From Nitrospinaceae bacterium (lineage in GTDB: Bacteria > Nitrospinota > Nitrospinia > Nitrospinales > Nitrospinaceae): a DNA stretch of 64,000 nucleotides. Within the stretch, counting starts at the first letter, position 1. Each line of letters starts with the position of its first letter. The DNA is taken from contig JANQEK010000029.1 in NCBI GenBank assembly GCA_028278405.1, positions 43,482 to 107,481 of the forward strand. The letters run 5' to 3'. Below are positions 21,611 through 31,721 of the stretch, one piece after another. The notes below the pieces were generated by a model, which worked only from the letters and a program-made list of their open reading frames with translations, did not search any database and was not told the origin of the DNA. The position numbers and the translations under genes are program-made.

Positions 21611-22390
21611 ATGAGCGCTTTTCTGGTTCAAATTAAAAATGCCACCGTTTATTTGAAAGATACTCCGGTATTGAAATCCATCGACTGGACCGTTCGGTCC
21701 GGCGAACACTGGGCATTGGTCGGCAACAACGGCTCCGGCAAAACCACTCTATTGAAACTCATTTTCGGGGAACTGCTGCCCATCGATGGGGGTACAGTCC
21801 ACTGGTTCAACAGCCGGACCTGGAACGGACTGGCGGACATCCGCGAACAAGTCGGTTATGTCTCTGCCGAGTATCAGGAAAACTACGACCGGAATGTCAC
21901 CGGTCTGGAAGTGGTGGAATCCGGTTTCTTTGCCAGCATCGGACTCTGGCAGAAAGTCAACGCCCGGCAGAAACAGCGTGCCGAGGAGTGCATGCACCTT
22001 TTGGAGATCGAATATCTGAGTCCAAAGCCGTTCCGCAGCATGTCTTACGGTGAAGCCCGCCGGGTTCTATTGGCGCGGGCACTGGTCCACCGCCCCACCT
22101 TGCTGGTGCTCGATGAACCCTGCGCCGGACTCGATATTCCGACGCGCGAGCGCTTCCTGGAGACGCTACAAAAACTGGCGCGGAAAACCCAAATAATTTA
22201 CGTCACACACCACATCGAGGAAATCCTCCCCGCTATCACCCACATTCTTTACCTCAAGGACGGAGCCATCTTCCGTCAGGGGAACAAAGATTCGATGCTA
22301 CAAGATGAAATCCTGTCCCAGGCGCTGGGGTATCCCTTGACGCTCCATAAAAACAATGGCCGCTACTGGGCAGAGTACCTCCGCAGGTAA
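21611..22390 (+). CDS. ABC transporter ATP-binding protein
   Basis: Walker A VGNNGSGKTTLL, signature MSYGEARRVLLARAL, Walker B LLVLDEPCAGLD. Confidence 0.9.
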   Translation: MSAFLVQIKNATVYLKDTPVLKSIDWTVRSGEHWALVGNNGSGKTTLLKLIFGELLPIDGGTVHWFNSRTWNGLADIREQVGYVSAEYQENYDRNVTGLEVVESGFFASIGLWQKVNARQKQRAEECMHLLEIEYLSPKPFRSMSYGEARRVLLARALVHRPTLLVLDEPCAGLDIPTRERFLETLQKLARKTQIIYVTHHIEEILPAITHILYLKDGAIFRQGNKDSMLQDEILSQALGYPLTLHKNNGRYWAEYLRR

Positions 22391-22450
22391 TTTTTAACCC
22401 TGAAATGCGAAAACAACTTGGCAATCACAATATTCCGCCTATGCCAGATT

Positions 22451-22471
22451 GGGTCCAGCGTCACGCTGGAC
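22451..22471. repeat. Short palindromic intergenic repeat, copy A
   Basis: gggtccagcgtcacgctgg; 8-bp stem gtccagcg/cgctggac; same 21-bp core as copy B. Confidence 0.6.
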
Positions 22472-22543
22472 GGGTTGCCAAGGGAAGTGGGATGGTATAA
22501 AATTCCCTCGCTCTTATAAAACTGCCATTCCTGCGAGGCCGCC

Positions 22544-23110
22544 GTGAGGTTTTGGATTGCCCTAATGATTATGATCGTGCTGGCCCCCGTTCCCGGATTA
22601 CGGGCAGACGAAGCGCTGGACTGGTATCTCAAAGGGAACGAGCTCAGCCGACAGGGACAGTTCGAACAGGCGGTGGAGGCGTACCATCGGGCTATCCAGA
22701 TCAATCCCGACGCCACGGGACCGTTTTATAATCTGGGCCTGGCTTATAAACATCTGAAGCAGTACGAACACGCTTCGGCAGCCTTTGAAAGTGCGCTTCG
22801 GTTAGAGCCGAATAATTTGAACATCCGCCTCAACCTCGGCAACGTCTACAACCGGATGGAGCGGTGGGAGCAGGCTATCAACCATCTCAACCGGGTGGTG
22901 CATCGAAGTAAGGACAATGCCGAAGCGCACGGCAACCTGGGATGGGCGTACCTGAATTACTCAAAGGGGCCGCAGTTCAAAATGCTGGTGATCCTGAATC
23001 TGCAAAAAGCCGTCGATCTGTTTGAAGCGCAAAACATGCCGGAAGCGGCAGAGGCCACCCGCAAAACTCTGGAAGAAGCCCGAAAAAAATTCGGTTATAA
23101 AGATCGTTAA
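22544..23110 (+). CDS. TPR-repeat protein, secreted (GTG start)
   Basis: Signal peptide then TPR units (GPFYNLGLAYKHLKQYEHASAAFESALRLEPNN). Confidence 0.8.
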   Translation: MRFWIALMIMIVLAPVPGLRADEALDWYLKGNELSRQGQFEQAVEAYHRAIQINPDATGPFYNLGLAYKHLKQYEHASAAFESALRLEPNNLNIRLNLGNVYNRMERWEQAINHLNRVVHRSKDNAEAHGNLGWAYLNYSKGPQFKMLVILNLQKAVDLFEAQNMPEAAEATRKTLEEARKKFGYKDR

Positions 23111-23150
23111 TCAAATGTCAGACAGCATACTTATTGAAAGAGGAAACCCT

Positions 23151-23420
23151 ATGTCCGTATCAGTCACCGTGGAACCCACCCGCAATGAAAATACCGTTGT
23201 ATTCAAACTAGACAAAGCGCTCATTCCTCCTGGAACAGGCAATTCGTACCCTAACCCCGAAACCGCCCAAAGCGACCCTCTCGCCAAGGCGTTGTTTGAA
23301 ATTCGTGGAGTCTCCAGTGTCTGGGTCCTCGGCAACGAGGTGCACGTGACCAAGGAAGACCAAGTCACCTGGGGAGCCATCAAAAGTAAAGTGGTGGAAA
23401 CGATCCGGCAGAACGCCTAA
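23151..23420 (+). CDS. NifU/Nfu N-terminal-domain protein
   Basis: MSVSVTVEPTRNENTVVFKLDKAL...PLAKALFEIRGVSSVWVLGNEVHVTKE; RBS agaggaaaccctATG. Confidence 0.75.
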   Translation: MSVSVTVEPTRNENTVVFKLDKALIPPGTGNSYPNPETAQSDPLAKALFEIRGVSSVWVLGNEVHVTKEDQVTWGAIKSKVVETIRQNA

Positions 23421-24799
23421 CCCTTCTTCGCGTTAAAATATTCCTTGAAAACCTGAATCAGATCGCCGTGGTCCTGCGACCCGGCCATCTCGCGGATCGA
23501 ATGCATGGAGAGCATGGGATTGCCCACGTCGACGGTGCGGATGCCGAGATTGGCGGCGGTAATCGGCCCGATGGTGCTACCACACGCGAGATCGGAACGC
23601 ATCACGAACTTCTGCACGTTCACTCCGGCGCGTCGGCACAGCAATTCGAAATGTGCGCTCGACACGCCCTCTGTGGCGTACCTCTGCCCAGCGTTGGTTT
23701 TAATCACCGGCCCGGCATTGATCAACGGCATGTGCTGGCCTTCGTGCTTGTCAGCATAGTTGGGATGCACCGCGTGCGCCATATCTGCGGAGATAAAAAC
23801 CGATCGGGCCACAGCACGCATCAGCGCCTCGCGCGGATTTTCAGAGTCCATCACCATCCGCTCCAGCGCATCCTTCAAAAACGGCGACCCACCGCCCTGC
23901 GCGGTCTCGCTCCCGATCTCTTCATGATCATAAAACGCCAGCACCCGCGTGGCACTGTCTTGTTTGGATGCTTCCAGCAATGCCACCGTCGCCGCGTGGC
24001 AGGAGGCCAAGTTGTCGAGCCGTGGTGCATACAGAAACTCGTCATTCGGGCCGGCAAATGAAGAAGACTGCACATCGTACAACGCCAGATCGAGGCTGAC
24101 GATCTCCTCCGCCCTGCACTTCAACTCGCGGGCCACCAGCGCCTTCAACGCTTTTTCTGAAGAAAGATTTTTTTGAGCCATTTGCAGAATCGGAGGCAGA
24201 TGGGTCTGCTTGTTGAGCTTGAGTCCCTTCTCGTTGACCTCGCGGTTAAGATGAATGGCCAACTGCGGAATGCGAAGCAAAGGCTTTTCAATTTTAAGGA
24301 GACGCGATACCGGTTGCCCCTTTTTCGATTTCAGTACCACTCGTCCTGCCAACGACAGGTCCCGGTCGGTCCACGTTGTCAACAACACCCCACCATACAC
24401 TTCGACACCCAACTGCATGTAACCGGATTGCTCGTAAGCCGGGTTGGGTTTGAGGCGCAGGTTCGGGCTGTCTGTATGCGCACCGATGATCTTGAATCCA
24501 GTCGATTCCGCCGGCTTCGTTCCCACGACAAACGCCATAAGGGACGAATCGTTGCGCGTTACATAGTACCGCCCGCCCTTTTTCAGGTTCCAGGCATCGG
24601 ACTCCTGCAATGCGTCAAAACCTTTGGCTTTCAGGAGAGCGGCCAGTTCGCGCGTCGCGTGAAACGGCGTCGGGCTGGCATCAATCAATTCCAGTAAGGA
24701 CTCGGCGTATTTCCGATAAGTTTTCGCGTTACGTTTCACAAATATATTAACCACATATAACGCGGCGAATCGCCGTTGGTAATTTGGGTCCAGCGTCAC
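23417..24799 (-). CDS. apeB: M18 family aminopeptidase
   Basis: GAHTDSPNLRLKPNP, FYDHEEIGSETAQGG, DMAHAVHPNYADKHE motifs of M18 metallopeptidases; exact start uncertain. Confidence 0.9.
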   Translation of the reverse strand: MTLDPNYQRRFAALYVVNIFVKRNAKTYRKYAESLLELIDASPTPFHATRELAALLKAKGFDALQESDAWNLKKGGRYYVTRNDSSLMAFVVGTKPAESTGFKIIGAHTDSPNLRLKPNPAYEQSGYMQLGVEVYGGVLLTTWTDRDLSLAGRVVLKSKKGQPVSRLLKIEKPLLRIPQLAIHLNREVNEKGLKLNKQTHLPPILQMAQKNLSSEKALKALVARELKCRAEEIVSLDLALYDVQSSSFAGPNDEFLYAPRLDNLASCHAATVALLEASKQDSATRVLAFYDHEEIGSETAQGGGSPFLKDALERMVMDSENPREALMRAVARSVFISADMAHAVHPNYADKHEGQHMPLINAGPVIKTNAGQRYATEGVSSAHFELLCRRAGVNVQKFVMRSDLACGSTIGPITAANLGIRTVDVGNPMLSMHSIREMAGSQDHGDLIQVFKEYFNAKKG

Positions 24800-24804
24800 G
24801 CTGG
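24786..24804. repeat. Short palindromic intergenic repeat, copy B
   Basis: gggtccagcgtcacgctgg identical to copy A at 22451. Confidence 0.6.
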
Positions 24805-25087
24805 TCCATTCCCCAACAGGGGAGTCGCATGATATATCGGGTCATGAAATTTCCCAACCGAATTTTGGCTGTTCAACGCCAAATCGCCCGCTTTACCGTA
24901 AGTTGTGTGGCGGCAGGGCGGCAAAGAGCTCTTATTTTATACGGATTTAACAAATCGGGACCTCCTCCGCGATTCAGCCAGCCTTTTCCAGAAGGCACAA
25001 TTTTCTTGTCCTCATTCGCGACATTGCTACAATAAACTAGTCTTTGCCTTGAAAATCTGGACCAATCCTATTATTGGATTACGTGTT

Positions 25088-25393
25088 ATGGGCGAACTGA
25101 TCAAAGCGGCATTCGGGACAAAAGTGACGCCGAAACTGCGACACTACGATCCCAACAATACCAGCCGGGACTACCAGGCGGAAATCTTCAGCGAGCTGTA
25201 CCCGAACTTTCCCCAATACAAACAGCATGTCGCCGCGTTCGTCGAGCGCAACTACTGCACCATGATTAATGACGAAGACCACCCCACCCCGCAGGACGTG
25301 TTACAATTCCTGAAACCGGATGAAGTGATCCGCCTTAACGAGTGGATCCTCACCCGCGGCTCCAACCTGCATCAATCCATCAGCAAAGGCTGA
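25088..25393 (+). CDS. Hypothetical protein
   Basis: MGELIKAAFGTKVTPKLRHYDPNNTSRDYQ; internal start of the longer listed ORF. Confidence 0.6.
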   Translation: MGELIKAAFGTKVTPKLRHYDPNNTSRDYQAEIFSELYPNFPQYKQHVAAFVERNYCTMINDEDHPTPQDVLQFLKPDEVIRLNEWILTRGSNLHQSISKG

Positions 25394-25492
25394 GCCCTTT
25401 CTCTTTTTCTAAAGACACAGCCATCTTATAATTCATCTCTTCCTTAATAAGGAAGGGAAATCAGCACCAGTGCTTCGCCGGAAGGACAACAC

Positions 25493-25771
25493 ATGGCCGA
25501 TTGGCATCTTTATATGATCCGCGTGAAGAACGGTAGTCTGTACACCGGCATCGCGACAGACGTCGACCGTCGCTTTGCCGAGCACGTGGAGGGAGGAAAG
25601 AAAGGATCAAAGTACCTGCGCGGCAGGGGTCCGCTCAAACTCGTGTTCCGAAAAAAAATCGGCACACGCTCCCAGGCCTCCAAAGCCGAAGCCCAAGTCA
25701 AAAAACTTCCCAAATCTGCAAAAGAACAACTGGCGAGAAGAAAAGTAAAACTAGATACTTTCCTCATCTAG
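25493..25771 (+). CDS. GIY-YIG domain nuclease (UPF0213/YhbQ-like)
   Basis: WHLYMIRVKNGSLYTGIATDVDRRFAEH. Confidence 0.9.
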   Translation: MADWHLYMIRVKNGSLYTGIATDVDRRFAEHVEGGKKGSKYLRGRGPLKLVFRKKIGTRSQASKAEAQVKKLPKSAKEQLARRKVKLDTFLI

Positions 25772-25810
25772 CGATCCTCCATACACACCATAATCGGGGA
25801 GGGGTATTAA

Positions 25811-26605
25811 ATGAAAACAATCAGACTGAGAATCTCAGAGATTTTGAGACCTTCACATAAGAGCGATCCTGTGAGCAAAAGCCTTAACATTGCTATTGTA
25901 ACGTTGATCTTTTTGAATGTGATAGCCGTTATCTTGGAATCTGTTAACCGGTTCGCAGAAGCCTATTCAAGTTTTTTTAAATGGTTTGAGGTTGTCTCAG
26001 TAGTGATCTTCTCAGTTGAATATGGACTTCGCCTATGGACTTGTGTAGAAAAGCCTCAATTTGAAGGACTAAAAGGAAGGTTACGATATGTTTTTACTCC
26101 ATTGGCTTTGATCGATTTACTTTCCATTTTGCCCTTCTATTTACCCATGGTCTTTCCAGTTGACTTGAGATTCTTAAGAGTATTGCGCTTAGTCCGAGTT
26201 TTTCGCATTCTAAAATTGGACAAATTTTCTCAATCCCTTAATTTGCTAGGAAGAGTTTTGATTAATAAGAAAGAAGAACTCATCATAACTCTTTCAACTG
26301 CGATTATTTTATTAGTAGTTGTATCTAGCATTATTTACTTTATCGAGAATGACGCTCAACCTGGAGTGTTCTCAAGTATTCCGGCAGCGATGTGGTGGAG
26401 TATTGGCGCTACTACCCGATTAGGACCTGGCCCTATAAACCCAATAACGGATCTGGGAATGGTATTTGGATCAATGGTGGCAATTTTGGGTCTTGGAGTC
26501 TTTGCCTTGCCTGCAGGAATCCTTGCATCAGGACTGGTTGAGGAAATTCAGAAAAAAGAGTCCACTCCACCCACATGCCCTCATTGCAGAAAAGAATTAG
26601 CTTAA
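25811..26605 (+). CDS. Voltage-gated-like 6-TM ion channel with atypical selectivity filter
   Basis: S4 DLRFLRVLRLVRVFRILK; pore SIPAAMWWSIGATTRLGPGPINPITDLG; C-terminal CPHC. Confidence 0.85.
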   Translation: MKTIRLRISEILRPSHKSDPVSKSLNIAIVTLIFLNVIAVILESVNRFAEAYSSFFKWFEVVSVVIFSVEYGLRLWTCVEKPQFEGLKGRLRYVFTPLALIDLLSILPFYLPMVFPVDLRFLRVLRLVRVFRILKLDKFSQSLNLLGRVLINKKEELIITLSTAIILLVVVSSIIYFIENDAQPGVFSSIPAAMWWSIGATTRLGPGPINPITDLGMVFGSMVAILGLGVFALPAGILASGLVEEIQKKESTPPTCPHCRKELA

Positions 26606-26617
26606 AAATTTAAACAG

Positions 26618-27013
26618 TCACTTCACAGCAACGGAGATGTCGGTGACCTGAGCGGCCTGGAGGAGACCCATGACTTTGACGACGTCGCCGTAGGCGATGT
26701 CTTTGTCGGCGCGGATGATGGTTTTGACTTCCTGGGGTTTTTTGAGGTCGGCGAGGCTGACTTCCAATTGCTGGAGGCTGGTGCGGCGTCCCTTGATATA
26801 AATTTTCTTATCCTTGGTCATTTCGATCTCAAGGTTCTTGACCACTTCGTTGTCGCTGGCGGCTTTCGAGGTGGGGAGTGTAATATCCATCCGCCGCGGG
26901 AAGTCGACAAAGGCGGTCGACACCATGAAGAAAATGAGAAGCAGGAACACGACGTCGATCAGCGGCGTCAACTCCAGTGAATAGTTTTCTTCCTGTTCGC
27001 GTCTGAAATGCAT
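26618..27013 (-). CDS. exbD: Biopolymer transport protein ExbD/TolR
   Basis: LELTPLIDVVFLLLIFFMVSTAF. Confidence 0.9.
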   Translation of the reverse strand: MHFRREQEENYSLELTPLIDVVFLLLIFFMVSTAFVDFPRRMDITLPTSKAASDNEVVKNLEIEMTKDKKIYIKGRRTSLQQLEVSLADLKKPQEVKTIIRADKDIAYGDVVKVMGLLQAAQVTDISVAVK

Positions 27014-27049
27014 TTTTTCAATCTAGCCCATTGTCAATGCCTTGTCCGG

Positions 27050-27823
27050 TTATGTGGGACGAGCCGCCGTCGGTTTTTCTTTACCCTTCTCGGCGCGGCG
27101 GTTGCGCATGCTTTCGAAGTTCAACTCTTCCACCAACTGCACGGATACTTCTTCCATCTCGAATACGAAACGCTCGATGCGTCCCCGGAAATAATGATAC
27201 AACGCCAGAGCCGGAATGCCGACGACGAGACCGGCCGCGGTGGTGATGAGTGCCTCCGAAATGCCGCTAGCGACGAGGCCGGGGTTACCGGTCCCGCTTT
27301 GTGAGATGACGTTGAACGCCTTGATCATGCCGAACACGGTGCCGAGGAGGCCGAGCATGGGGGTGATGTTGGCGACTGCACCCAGCACCCGCAGGTTGGA
27401 AGTGAGCAGCGACGCCTCGTGCTGACCCGCGCCCTCGATGGCGTGCTCGACTTCGTCGACCTTGCCGCCAAAGCGCAGCAGTCCTGCTTTCAGAATACGC
27501 GATAGAGAGTTGTCGTAGGATTTACACAACTGGAGACCGAGGTGAATATCCTTCCAGTTCCAATGCGCACGCACCTTTTCGAGAAAATCAGGATTGATGA
27601 TGTTTTTCCGGCGCAAAGTGTAGAAGCGTTCGATTGCGATGCCGATCATGAGAATGGAACAGAACAGGATGGGGTACATCATCGGCCCGCCCTTGTCGAT
27701 CACGGAGATAATGGTCCAACCGGCCACGGTTTTTTCATTCGCCGCCCAGGCAAAATCGGCCCCAGCGATCACCAGGAAAAAGGTCAATCCTATTGATTTT
27801 AATGGGGTTGAATATTTTTTCAT
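27050..27823 (-). CDS. exbB: MotA/TolQ/ExbB proton channel family protein
   Basis: LGAVANITPMLGLLGTVFGMIKAFNVI...ISEALITTAAGLVVGIPALALYHYF. Confidence 0.9.
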   Translation of the reverse strand: MKKYSTPLKSIGLTFFLVIAGADFAWAANEKTVAGWTIISVIDKGGPMMYPILFCSILMIGIAIERFYTLRRKNIINPDFLEKVRAHWNWKDIHLGLQLCKSYDNSLSRILKAGLLRFGGKVDEVEHAIEGAGQHEASLLTSNLRVLGAVANITPMLGLLGTVFGMIKAFNVISQSGTGNPGLVASGISEALITTAAGLVVGIPALALYHYFRGRIERFVFEMEEVSVQLVEELNFESMRNRRAEKGKEKPTAARPT

Positions 27824-27988
27824 GAAGGGGTCCGGCGCTCCTGAGGGGCCCTAAACCAGCGTTAAACAATTCAAAAGGCCTTTAGCTTTATAGCACGAAC
27901 CTCGTGCGGCACACAAGGCGCAAACCCTGACTTTTGGACCTGAATAATGCTATGATAGTTTGGCTGTTATCCACCCGCAGGAAAGGTT

Positions 27989-28753
27989 ATGAATCCACTT
28001 AAAACTCAACTTCGAACCACCCTGTTCTATGCGCTCCTGTGCCTGTTTCTCCTGAATGGTTGCGGTGGATCTTTACTCAATCTTTCCGAAAAATCGCCCA
28101 AGCAGCTGCTCGCGGACGCCACATCGTACATCCGTGTGGAAAACTATACAGATGCAAAAGTCGCGCTGAAAAAGATTCTGGAGGACTTTCCGGACAGCCC
28201 CGAGAGAGTGATGGCCAGCCTGTTGCTGGCAGATGTTCATTTCAAGAACGGACAGTACGAAGAAGCCAAGTTCATGTTCAAAAATTTTCTGGAACAACAC
28301 CCGATGCACCGGCTGGCGGACCGGGCCTCGTACTTCATAGCGATGAGCGATTTCAGGATGATGGATATTGAAACCCGGGATCAGACCTTTGCCCAAAATG
28401 CTTTGGAGGAATTTGAAAAACATCTGAGAACATTTCCTAAAAGCAAATACCGTCAACTGGCGGAGGAGAGAAGAAAGGAATGCATCAAAAGCCTTGCGCG
28501 CAACCAGATGGAAATCGGCAAGTTTTATTTCCGTATTAGTTCTTTTCAGTCCGCGATCAACCGATTTCAGGAATTAATGAACACTTACCCGGACCTGCCG
28601 TTCCTGGACGAAGTGTTGTTTCTGCTGGGCGAATCGTTTTACAACGAGCAAAATTTTAAAAAGGCCAAACGGAATTACCAGGAGTTGATCCGCAAATTTC
28701 CAAGGAGCCAGTACGTTACGGAAGCCCGGACGCGCCTGAGAGAAATTCAGTAA
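27989..28753 (+). CDS. bamD: Outer membrane protein assembly factor BamD-like lipoprotein
   Basis: Lipobox LLNGCGG plus BamD-type TPRs. Confidence 0.8.
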   Translation: MNPLKTQLRTTLFYALLCLFLLNGCGGSLLNLSEKSPKQLLADATSYIRVENYTDAKVALKKILEDFPDSPERVMASLLLADVHFKNGQYEEAKFMFKNFLEQHPMHRLADRASYFIAMSDFRMMDIETRDQTFAQNALEEFEKHLRTFPKSKYRQLAEERRKECIKSLARNQMEIGKFYFRISSFQSAINRFQELMNTYPDLPFLDEVLFLLGESFYNEQNFKKAKRNYQELIRKFPRSQYVTEARTRLREIQ

Positions 28754-28774
28754 TCACCAAGTCGTGGCACAATC

Positions 28775-29677
28775 ATGGCAACCCAAAGAACACCCAAAAC
28801 TAAAAAGCCAAAAGTCGGCAAGACAACTGCTATAAAGAAAGAGCGTGCATCGGAGATCCCCGACGCACTCGGGCAGTACATGAACGAGATCAGCAAACTG
28901 AAACCTCTCAGCCGGGAAGAGGAGGAAGCGCTCTCCAATAAAATTCAGGAAGGGGATGTGCAGGCGTTACACGAATTAGTGCGCCGCAATCTCAAATATG
29001 TTGTGACCGTTGCCAACAAATATCGGGGTTGCGGATTGTCCTTACAGGATTTGATTGAGGAGGGGAACATCGGCTTGATCCAGGCGGCCAAACGATTCGA
29101 TGGCAAACGGCATATCAAGTTTATCACCTATGCGGTGTGGTGGATCCGGCAGGCCATCATGCACTCTCTGGCAGAACAGTCGGGTACAGTCCGGCTTCCC
29201 ATCAAACAGGCGGGCAAGCTTTATAAAATTGAGCGGAAATACAAGGCGCTGACCCAGGAACTGGAACGGGAACCCACCACCTCTGAAGTAGCGGAGGATT
29301 TAGGCTACAGTGTCGAGGATATTGAAAATATCATGCGGGCCTACCGGACTCATCTGTCGCTGGACACTCCCCTGCGGGACGACGACGTAACCCAATACCT
29401 CGACCTTCTGGAAAATCCCGATTACATTCCTTACGACGATCAGATCATGAAAGAATCCCTGCATCAAAAGGTGGACGACATGCTCAAGCATTTGTCGAAG
29501 CGCGAAGAGCAGATTCTCCGCATGCGGTTCGGGTTCAATGGAGAAACCAAAACCCTGGAGGATATCGGCAAGGAAATCGGGTTGTCCCGTGAGCGGGTGC
29601 GGCAGATTGAAAAACGGGCCAAAGCGCGTTTGAAAATTCGTTCCAGCAGTGAAGCCCTGCAGGAACATTTGGAGTGA
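28775..29677 (+). CDS. Sigma-70 family RNA polymerase sigma factor (RpoD/RpoS-type)
   Basis: DALGQYMNEISKLKPLSREEE...DLIEEGNIGLIQAAKRFD...TYAVWWIRQAI...LSRERVRQIEKRAKARL. Confidence 0.92.
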   Translation: MATQRTPKTKKPKVGKTTAIKKERASEIPDALGQYMNEISKLKPLSREEEEALSNKIQEGDVQALHELVRRNLKYVVTVANKYRGCGLSLQDLIEEGNIGLIQAAKRFDGKRHIKFITYAVWWIRQAIMHSLAEQSGTVRLPIKQAGKLYKIERKYKALTQELEREPTTSEVAEDLGYSVEDIENIMRAYRTHLSLDTPLRDDDVTQYLDLLENPDYIPYDDQIMKESLHQKVDDMLKHLSKREEQILRMRFGFNGETKTLEDIGKEIGLSRERVRQIEKRAKARLKIRSSSEALQEHLE

Positions 29678-29778
29678 CAATAGAGCGGACATTGCCCACC
29701 TCTCCGCCACCGTAGACTAAAATCCGAAGCCGGGAAATGATGGAAACGGGCTGATCCATCCTTTTGAACCCAATCACT

Positions 29779-30363
29779 ATGGAAATTACCCTTGTCTGCC
29801 TGTTTGCCTACCTTCTGGGATCCATCCCTTTTGGTGTTCTGTTGGCTAAACTGAAACATGTAGACCTGCGCCAGCATGGAAGCGGTAACATCGGCGCAAC
29901 CAATGTGGCTCGAACACTCGGCAAAACCGCAGGAATTTTAACTCTGCTGGGAGATTGCGGGAAAGGCTACCTGGCACCGTGGGTGGCCAGCCTGCTGTTG
30001 GATACCCACTGGGGAATCGCAATGGCGGGGTTGATGGCGTTTCTGGGACATATCTTTTCGGTCTTTCTCAAATTCAAGGGAGGCAAAGGCGTCGCCACCG
30101 GCTTGGGAGTTTTTTTGTATCTCATGCCAGAGGCCGGATTATCATCGATCGTCGTATTTGTGATATCACTTGCTTTCACACGCTATGTTTCAGTCAGCTC
30201 CATCCTTGCTGCCATCAGTATTCCCTGGCTGGGGATTTACTTTAACGCCTCAGGACCTCCCGTCTACGTTGCAACCGTCGCGGCAATCATCACGACGATC
30301 CGTCATCATGAAAATATTCAGCGGTTGATTGATGGGACAGAGTCCAAATTTCTGAAAAAATAG
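29779..30363 (+). CDS. plsY: Glycerol-3-phosphate acyltransferase PlsY
   Basis: AYLLGSIPFGVLLAK...HGSGNIGATNVARTLGK...FKGGKGVATGLG. Confidence 0.93.
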   Translation: MEITLVCLFAYLLGSIPFGVLLAKLKHVDLRQHGSGNIGATNVARTLGKTAGILTLLGDCGKGYLAPWVASLLLDTHWGIAMAGLMAFLGHIFSVFLKFKGGKGVATGLGVFLYLMPEAGLSSIVVFVISLAFTRYVSVSSILAAISIPWLGIYFNASGPPVYVATVAAIITTIRHHENIQRLIDGTESKFLKK

Positions 30364-30433
30364 CGTTTGACAAACGCCGAGCAGGAAATATAATGGCTAA
30401 TTCATCTGCGTAGCGGACAAATTATGGTTTAAA

Positions 30434-30511
<78 letters not shown>

Positions 30512-30545
30512 TTTCCTCTTCTCTTCCTTCCGTTAAAATTCAAAG

Positions 30546-30620
30546 GGCGCCGTCGCCAAGTGGCTAAGGCCGAGGTCTGCAAAACCTCTATCGGCGGTTC
30601 GAATCCGCCCGGCGCCTCCA
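30546..30620 (+). tRNA. tRNA-Cys (GCA)
   Basis: Acceptor GGCGCCG/CGGCGCC, anticodon arm GAGGT-CTGCAAA-ACCTC, T-arm GGCGGTTCGAATCCGCC, encoded CCA. Confidence 0.95.
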
Positions 30621-30834
30621 ATTTCCTTAATGACCTCGGTGGGGTAGAAAAATCCCCCTGATAGAATTACAATTAATAGTTGTGTAATATAATTTCCTAT
30701 GCTAAATTCTCTATAAGTAATTGATATAACTTATTATAAAAACCTTACGCATTGTTCCAGGCCGATTCCCGGCCACAAAATAATCTCACCTTTGATCAAC
30801 CAGCCCTTTAACTAACTTCATGAGGAGAACGTCA

Positions 30835-31338
30835 ATGAAAAAGCTAATTATGATGGGTGCTCTGGTTCTTGCTTTGGTTTCTTTTTCTGGATCTGCCTTT
30901 GCCGCCGGGTACGCCGATGCCGGTTGCGGTCTTGGTTCTATCGTATTTGGCAACCAGCAAGGTGGAGTCCAGATTTTGGCATCCACCACCAACGGAACCT
31001 TTGGAACCCAGACCTTTGGCATCACCACGGGTACCTCCAATTGTAATCCTGCAGGCCTTGTGAAACTGGAAATGGAGCGAGAGGAATTTGCCGAGAAAAA
31101 TTATCCCACTCTCGTAAAAGAAATGGCTAAAGGTGAAGGAGAAAACCTGGAGACTCTGGCGAGCCTCTACGGCTGTTCTCAAGACACTCAAGCCGATTTC
31201 GGTTCTTTGGTACAAGAAAACTTCAGCAGCATCGTTAAAAACGACTCCACCACTTCTCAGGAAATGCTGTCCAGCCTGAATTCTGAGATTTCGAGTCACG
31301 CGGTATTGTCTAAATCCTGCTCAGGCATCGCTGGTTAA
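30835..31338 (+). CDS. DUF3015 family secreted protein, paralog 1
   Basis: Signal peptide, AGCGLGSIVFG...TSNCNPAGLVKLE...YGCSQDT...SHAVLSKSCSG; start 30835. Confidence 0.85.
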   Translation: MKKLIMMGALVLALVSFSGSAFAAGYADAGCGLGSIVFGNQQGGVQILASTTNGTFGTQTFGITTGTSNCNPAGLVKLEMEREEFAEKNYPTLVKEMAKGEGENLETLASLYGCSQDTQADFGSLVQENFSSIVKNDSTTSQEMLSSLNSEISSHAVLSKSCSGIAG

Positions 31339-31357
31339 TTCAGCAGGACTCTTTTTT

Positions 31358-31402
31358 AAAGGGTATCAATGTGTCCTTTGAGACATATTGATACCCTTTT
31401 TT
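31358..31402 (+). terminator. Intrinsic terminator after DUF3015 paralog 1
   Basis: aaagggtatcaatgtgtc ... gacatattgataccctttttt. Confidence 0.8.
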
Positions 31403-31721
31403 ATTTCTACCTTCCGCTCATCAACCCACCTCAAAAAGGGGGTTGCTCTACAAAATCCCACAACCCTTTTATTTATCTGAAACTCCCGCTAACTCATTTC
31501 CCCTAAATTGGAGCATTTGTTCACCTCTCCCAAAATCAAACCCGAACGGTATAAGAATTACATTTATAGGTTGTGTAACAATATATTATCCCTTAATATC
31601 TTATAAGATAAGGAGTTTTATGATTCCCAATTTAACTGAAGCTATTGTGTCTATCCCGGAAAATTCGGCTTTCCGGAATTTCAAATCACCCTTAACCTTT
31701 AACATCATGAGGAGACAATCC

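Noticed and set aside
24784-25035. 83-aa + strand ORF
   Set aside because: Contains the palindromic repeat and has no RBS or family support; likely noncoding
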